The position numbers and the translations under genes were made by a program. Source: an uncultured Nocardiopsis sp. (lineage in GTDB: Bacteria; Actinomycetota; Actinomycetes; Streptosporangiales; Streptosporangiaceae). From it: a DNA stretch of 9,991 nucleotides. The stretch spans positions 1 to 9,991 of the forward strand of contig CALGOD010000015.1 in NCBI GenBank assembly GCA_937957845.1, in the 5' to 3' direction. A model generated the notes under the pieces. That model was not told the DNA's origin and made no database searches. It saw only the letters and a list, made by a program, of their open reading frames with translations. This document shows, piece after piece, positions 6,553-9,991 of the stretch (position 1 is its first letter; each line of letters begins with the position of its first letter).

Positions 6553-7854
6553 ATGACCGCACCCCGCGAAACCCCCGCCTGGCGGCGCCTGTTCGGACCC
6601 GCCACCCTGTTCCTGCTCCCCGCCCTGCTCTTCCTCGGAGTGTTCCTGGCCTACCCGGCCCTGTACTCCGTGGTGCGCAGCCTCTTCGACGCCTCGGGCT
6701 CCCAGTTCGTGGGCCTTGGCAACTACACCCGGATGTTCACCGACGATCGCACCCTCGTCGCGATCCGCAACACGGGCATCTGGGTGCTGGTGGCCCCCGC
6801 GCTGGTCACCGGGCTGGGACTGGTCTTCGCGGTGCTCACCGAACGGGTCCGCTGGGCCACCGCCTTCCGCGTACTGCTGTTCATGCCCATGGCGATCTCC
6901 CTGTTCGCCTCCGGCATCATCTTCCGACTGGTCTACGACGAGAACCCCGACCGGGGCGTGGTCAACGCCGCCGTGGTGACCGTGCACGACGTCTTCGCCT
7001 CCCCCTCGGAGTACCCCGGCGCACGACCGCGGGGCGACGAACTGGCCGAGGACACCGCCCTGGGCGGGTTCACCACCACTAGGGCCTACACGGTGGGGGA
7101 GGCCGCGGCCCTTCCCCTGGTCGGCATCCGTCCCAGTGAGATGCCCGAGCAGGCCGCCCCCGCCGCGGTACCCGACGCGGCGGAGGGGACCATCGAGGGC
7201 GTGGTGTGGCTGGACATCGCCCTCGGTGGGGAGCCCGGCACCGTCGACGACGGCGAGAACGGCATGCCCCGCATGACGATCGAGGCGCTCAAGGACGGCC
7301 AGGTCGCCGCCACCACCACATCCGGCGACGACGGGCGCTTCACCCTGACGGGACTGGACCAGGGCGAGTACGAGATCCACCTGACCGCGGACAACTTCAC
7401 CGCACCCTTCCGCGGCCTGACCTGGCTGGGACCCACACTGGTCACCCCCGTGATCATCTCCTCGTGGGTGTGGATCATGACGGGCTTCGCCATCACCTTC
7501 ATCGCCGCGGGTCTGGCCGCCATCCCCCGGGACGCCCTGGAGGCGGCCCGGGTGGACGGCGCCACCGAGTGGCAGGTGTTCCGCAAGATCACCATCCCCC
7601 TCCTGGGGCCGTTGCTGCTGGTGGTGTTCGTGACCCTGATGATCAACGTCCTGAAGATCTTCGACCTGGTGTTCGTGATCGCCCCGGGGTCGGTCCAGGC
7701 CGACGCCAGCGTGGTCGCCCTGCGGATGTGGCAGGTGTCCTTCGGCGCCGGTGGGAACCAGGGGCTGGGCAGCGCCCTCGTGGTCCTCCTCCTGGTGCTG
7801 GTCCTGCCGATCATGTACTTCAACATCCGCCGATTCCGACGGGAGCGCTCGTGA
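6553..7854 (+). CDS. Sugar ABC permease (MalF/AglF type) with a B-like domain inserted in an external loop
   Basis: 433 residues, versus about 290-310 for an ordinary six-helix sugar permease. Helices lie at about 17-40, 70-95, 104-127, 296-320, 350-375 and 403-425. The cytoplasmic EAA loop that contacts the ATPase is intact (E330-A331-A332, G336). The extra length, about 132-288, falls between helices 3 and 4, a loop that faces outward. Its first half is polar and Pro/Ala-rich; its second half (about 212-278) looks like an SdrD-B/Cna-B or carboxypeptidase-regulatory-like beta sandwich: EGVVWLD start, a DDGENG turn (232-237) like a calcium-binding loop, then TTTSGDDGRFTLTGL and QGEYEIHL strands. 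It presumably touches the binding protein or the envelope. ATG 6553 has GAGG at 6543-6546 and lies 13 nt after the previous stop; the end overlaps the next gene as GTGA. Confidence 0.92.
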   Translation: MTAPRETPAWRRLFGPATLFLLPALLFLGVFLAYPALYSVVRSLFDASGSQFVGLGNYTRMFTDDRTLVAIRNTGIWVLVAPALVTGLGLVFAVLTERVRWATAFRVLLFMPMAISLFASGIIFRLVYDENPDRGVVNAAVVTVHDVFASPSEYPGARPRGDELAEDTALGGFTTTRAYTVGEAAALPLVGIRPSEMPEQAAPAAVPDAAEGTIEGVVWLDIALGGEPGTVDDGENGMPRMTIEALKDGQVAATTTSGDDGRFTLTGLDQGEYEIHLTADNFTAPFRGLTWLGPTLVTPVIISSWVWIMTGFAITFIAAGLAAIPRDALEAARVDGATEWQVFRKITIPLLGPLLLVVFVTLMINVLKIFDLVFVIAPGSVQADASVVALRMWQVSFGAGGNQGLGSALVVLLLVLVLPIMYFNIRRFRRERS

Positions 7855-8762
7855 CCACCACGCCCCAGAAGTCACCTTCCGTCGTCGAGGTGTCCGTCTC
7901 CGGCGCCCCACGCCGAGGCGCGGCCTCCCGACTCCTCTCCCGACTCGGATCGGGCGCTCTGCAGACCGTCCTGGTCCTGGTCGCCCTGTTCTGGGTGGTC
8001 CCCGTCGCCGGCCTGCTGCTGGTGTCGCTGCGGTCGGAGGCCGACAACACCAACAGCGGCTGGTGGACGGTCCTGCTCAAGCCCGCCGAGCTGACGCTGG
8101 ACAACTACCGCGGCCTGGTCGACAACGACGTCCTCGTCCAGTCCTTCCTCAACACGGTCTACATCTCCGTGCCCTCGACCCTGCTGGTGGTGGGGATCGG
8201 GGCGCTGGCCGCCTACGCGCTGGTGTGGATGGACTTCCCCGGACGCGACTGGATCATGGTCGGCGTCGTCGGCCTGTTGGTACTGCCCATCCAGGCGGCC
8301 CTGATCCCCATCTCCCAGCTGTACGGGGCCCTGGGGATCTTCGGCTCCATCCTCGGGGCGATCCTGTTCCACGTCGCCTTCGGACTGCCGTTCGCGGTGT
8401 TCCTGTTGCGCAACTTCTTCGTGAACATCCCCCGGGACCTGCTGGAGGCGGCCCGGATGGACGGCGCCGGTGAGTGGCGGATCTTCCGCAGGGTGGTCCT
8501 GCCGGTGGCCCGCCCCGCGCTGGCCTCACTGGCGGTCTTCCAGTTCCTGTGGGTGTGGAACGACATGCTGGTCGCCCTGGTGTTCACCAGCCCGGACTCG
8601 GCCCCCCTGACGGTGGCCCTGCGCTCCCAGCTGCGTCAGTTCGGTACCAACATCGACGTCCTGGCCTCGGGCGCCTTCCTTTCCATGCTGGTTCCGCTGC
8701 TGGTCTTCTTCGCCTTCCAGCGGTCCTTCGTGCAGGGGGTGTTCGCGGGCTCGGGCAAGTAG
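7851..8762 (+). CDS. Sugar ABC permease (MalG/AglG type)
   Basis: 303 residues from GTG 7851, which overlaps the TGA of the first permease (GTGA), with GGGAG at 7841-7845; the two are probably translationally coupled and made in equal amounts. After a polar N-terminus of about 35 residues come six helices, starting near 38-60. The EAA loop (E199-A200-A201, G205, followed by EWRIFRRVVLP) is intact, and the C-terminal pattern FQRSFVQGVFAGS is typical of MalG-type subunits. Length is normal, with no loop insertion like that of its partner. The two permeases form the membrane channel, with the ATPase homodimer below and the lipoprotein above. The N-terminal 35 residues contain a repeated Arg/Ser pattern and may be cytosolic. 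It is the last gene before a strong hairpin, so the operon ends here. Confidence 0.95.
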   Translation: MTTTPQKSPSVVEVSVSGAPRRGAASRLLSRLGSGALQTVLVLVALFWVVPVAGLLLVSLRSEADNTNSGWWTVLLKPAELTLDNYRGLVDNDVLVQSFLNTVYISVPSTLLVVGIGALAAYALVWMDFPGRDWIMVGVVGLLVLPIQAALIPISQLYGALGIFGSILGAILFHVAFGLPFAVFLLRNFFVNIPRDLLEAARMDGAGEWRIFRRVVLPVARPALASLAVFQFLWVWNDMLVALVFTSPDSAPLTVALRSQLRQFGTNIDVLASGAFLSMLVPLLVFFAFQRSFVQGVFAGSGK

Positions 8763-8820
8763 ACGAGGCGGCCACGGTCGCGCCCATCCCTCCCATCGAC
8801 AGCGACCGCTCCCGGCCGTC

Positions 8821-8856
8821 GGAGCCCCGCGGGTCCACTCCTGCCCGCGGGGCTCC
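8821..8856. terminator. Strong hairpin terminator of the sugar operon
   Basis: GGAGCCCCGCGGG (8821-8833) and CCCGCGGGGCTCC (8844-8856) are perfect 13-bp arms around a 10-base loop, 58 bp after the last permease stop. There is no T-run, as is usual for actinomycete terminators. It separates the operon from the methyltransferase. Confidence 0.8.
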
Positions 8857-8916
8857 TCCATGTCCGGGCGCGGTGGTGGGGAAAGGCCGCCTCGAACCCG
8901 TGGACCCGCCGCCTTG

Positions 8917-8922
8917 TATGGT
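8917..8922 (+). promoter_or_regulatory. Candidate -10 for the methyltransferase gene
   Basis: TATGGT matches TAnnnT and is the best such hexamer between the operon terminator and the methyltransferase. It would give a leader of about 75 nt. The -35 region is not convincing, so the call rests on position. Confidence 0.3.
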
Positions 8923-9003
8923 CGCCAGTGAGGTGTTTCGTCCTTTTCGCCGGAAATAGGGAGTGCCGGTGGCCGGACGCGGACGATGAGGAAGGCAGCG
9001 AGT

Positions 9004-9633
9004 ATGAGCGAGCACCGCAAGATCCTGGACCGGGTGTACGCCCTGAAGAGCCCGGAGGAGTGCGAGGCCACCTACGACGAGTGGGCCGCCACCTACGAGC
9101 ACGACACCACCGAGGGCATGGGCTACGCCGCCCCCCAGCACGCCGCCGAACGCCTGAGCCGACTGCTCGCGGACCGGCCGCGCGCCGAGATCCTCGACGC
9201 GGGCTGCGGGACCGGGCTGGTCGGCGCCGCCCTGGCCGGACACGGACTGGAGGTCATCGACGGTCTCGACCTGTCCACCGCGATGCTGGACAAGGCACGC
9301 GACAAGGGCGTCTACCGCGACCTGGGCAAGGCCGACCTGACCCGGCGCCTGCCCGTGGAGGACGACTCCTACGACGCGGTGATCTGCGTCGGCACCATGA
9401 CCGAGGGACACGTGGGCCCCGAGGCCTTCGACGAACTGGTGCGCGCGGCCCGCCCGGGAGCCCCGATCGTGGTCACCGTCCTGGAAGGGATCTGGGAACC
9501 CTCCGGATACAAGGCCAAGGTCGAGGCCCTGGAGCAGGCGGGGGCCGTCCGCCTGGAGGAGAACGTCCCGCAGAGCGTCTACCACGTCAAGGAGAACATC
9601 ACCTGCAACCTGGTGGTGCTGCGCGCCCTGTGA
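9004..9633 (+). CDS. Class I SAM-dependent methyltransferase, METTL27 (WBSCR27)-like
   Basis: 209 residues. The N-terminal YDEWAATYEHD pattern (24-34) precedes SAM-binding motif I, LDAGCGTG (64-71); an acidic residue after the second strand (GLDLS) should hold the ribose hydroxyls, and LPVEDDSYDAVICVG is the motif preceding the fourth strand. The C-terminal part lacks obvious extra domains. This arrangement matches the METTL27/WBSCR27 group, small soluble methyltransferases of unknown substrate. It transfers a methyl group from SAM to a small molecule or protein that cannot be named. ATG 9004 is preferred over ATG 8986 because AGGAAGG (8989-8995) lies 8 nt before it; the upstream ATG would overlap that site and add six residues. 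It is flanked by hairpins on both sides, so it is probably transcribed alone; no link to the sugar operon is evident. Confidence 0.85.
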   Translation: MSEHRKILDRVYALKSPEECEATYDEWAATYEHDTTEGMGYAAPQHAAERLSRLLADRPRAEILDAGCGTGLVGAALAGHGLEVIDGLDLSTAMLDKARDKGVYRDLGKADLTRRLPVEDDSYDAVICVGTMTEGHVGPEAFDELVRAARPGAPIVVTVLEGIWEPSGYKAKVEALEQAGAVRLEENVPQSVYHVKENITCNLVVLRAL

Positions 9634-9672
9634 CCCCTGATCCCTTTTCGCCGCGGCCGGACTGCCCCGCCC

Positions 9673-9776
9673 GCCTGCCGGCGGCCCCACAGGCCGGCCG
9701 GGGCGGGACCGGCAGGCCAGGGACCGGCGCCGGTTACCCGGATCGGCGCCGGTCCACACACCCCGCCCCTGGCCTG
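9673..9776. terminator. Nested palindromes downstream of the methyltransferase, probable terminator cluster
   Basis: Three perfect stems are packed here: GCCTGCCGG/CCGGCAGGC (9673-9681 with 9709-9717), CAGGCCAGGG/CCCTGGCCTG (9713-9722 with 9767-9776), and inside the latter GGACCGGCGCCG/CGGCGCCGGTCC (9721-9732 with 9744-9755; 12 bp, 11-base loop). The stems share bases at their junctions, so they are partly mutually exclusive. The 12-bp hairpin is the best terminator candidate. There is no T-run. The remaining sequence in 9634-9842 shows no gene. Confidence 0.6.
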
Positions 9777-9793
9777 AAGCGGACAGGCCTCCT

Positions 9794-9812
9794 TTGTGTG
9801 ATCAGAACACAA
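9794..9812. promoter_or_regulatory. 19-bp operator-like palindrome upstream of the secreted-protein gene
   Basis: TTGTGT (9794-9799) and ACACAA (9807-9812) are perfect arms around seven bases, 30 bp before ATG 9843. The A/T-containing arms stand out from the GC-rich surroundings. The half-sites recall TGTG/CACA sites of CRP/FNR-like or GntR-like regulators, but the spacing (7 between TGTG and CACA) is one short of a CRP site. No regulator can be named. Confidence 0.4.
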
Positions 9813-9842
9813 CTCAACGCGACTGGGGTCAGGCTGGTGGAC

Positions 9843-9991
9843 ATGCCAGAGCGACGCCGCCCGTTCTCCCGTACCTGGTCCGGACTCCTCGCACTCGCCC
9901 TGACAGCCGTGCTCGGCGACCCCCACGCCCTCCTGGCGCCGAGCACCCCGGCCACGCACACGGGCGCCTTCGTCTCGGCGGAGGAGAGGGA
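9843..9991 (+). CDS. N-terminus of a probable secreted protein, cut by window edge
   Basis: Only 49 residues are visible. They show an arginine-rich n-region (ERRRPFSR, 3-10), a short hydrophobic core (SGLLALALTAVLG, 13-25) and then a Pro/Ala/Thr-rich stretch, consistent with a Sec signal peptide; there is no lipobox cysteine. Nothing of the mature domain can be read, so no function is assigned. GTG 9837 is an alternative start two codons upstream. No strong ribosome-binding sequence precedes either. The frame remains open to the window edge. An operator-like palindrome lies 30 bp upstream, and the preceding hairpin cluster suggests that the gene has its own promoter. Confidence 0.55.
   Translation, partial: MPERRRPFSRTWSGLLALALTAVLGDPHALLAPSTPATHTGAFVSAEER

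Noticed and set aside
6094..7911. Open frame of 605 codons on the minus strand across the binding protein and permeases
   Set aside because: It is low-complexity (Gly, His, Asp, Gln, Arg rich), opposite genes with clear homology, and typical of antisense frames in GC-rich DNA. The 463-codon (5214-6605) and 384-codon (4070-5224) antisense frames are rejected for the same reason.
8918..8959. 13-codon ORF in the methyltransferase leader, possible regulatory peptide
   Set aside because: Its ATG lies within the candidate -10 hexamer and no ribosome-binding sequence precedes it.
9796..9811. CRP-type site (TGTGA-N6-TCACA)
   Set aside because: The TGTG to CACA spacing is one base short and the inner A/T positions do not match.
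1..9991. CRISPR array, tRNA, insertion sequence, integrase or prophage signals
   Set aside because: No spaced direct repeats, cloverleaf-like segments, transposase or integrase motifs were found on reading both strands.

Overview
The window is very GC-rich with strongly GC-biased third codon positions, GTG, TTG and probably CTG starts, and hairpin terminators without a U-tract. This fits a high-GC actinomycete, plausibly a Nocardiopsis-like genus. The genus is an inference from style and was not tested. No rRNA, tRNA, CRISPR array, transposase or phage gene was recognised, so this reads as ordinary chromosome.

Layout. (1) 1-476, minus strand: start of a membrane-anchored Mrr-type nuclease, cut by the left edge. 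(2) 703-1671, plus strand: a BASS-family (bile acid:sodium symporter fold) secondary transporter with the full set of sodium ligands known from the Neisseria homologue. (3) 1714-3749, minus strand: a response regulator and sensor kinase pair, written regulator first, with the two genes overlapping in a TTGA junction. (4) 3750-4000: divergent control region with an 11-bp-phased direct repeat of the kind OmpR/PhoB regulators bind, placed just upstream of a candidate -10 facing the sugar operon. (5) 4001-8762, plus strand: a complete carbohydrate ABC importer (ATPase, lipoprotein binding protein, two permeases), closed by a perfect 13-bp hairpin. (6) 9004-9633, plus strand: a small METTL27-like class I methyltransferase, followed by a dense cluster of nested palindromes. 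(7) 9843 to the right edge, plus strand: start of a probable secreted protein behind a 19-bp operator-like palindrome.

How the parts may work together. The importer looks self-contained, with its own ATPase instead of relying on a shared MsiK-type ATPase, and resembles the AglEFGK alpha-glucoside type by gene content and binding-protein style. No LacI/ROK repressor or glycoside hydrolase lies in the window. The divergent two-component pair and the direct repeat suggest that the regulator could control the importer; this is an inference. The most unusual object is the first permease: about 150 extra residues, including a B-like (SdrD/Cna-B type) beta-sandwich module, sit in an extracytoplasmic loop between its third and fourth helices. 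I see no clearly new defence or mobile system.
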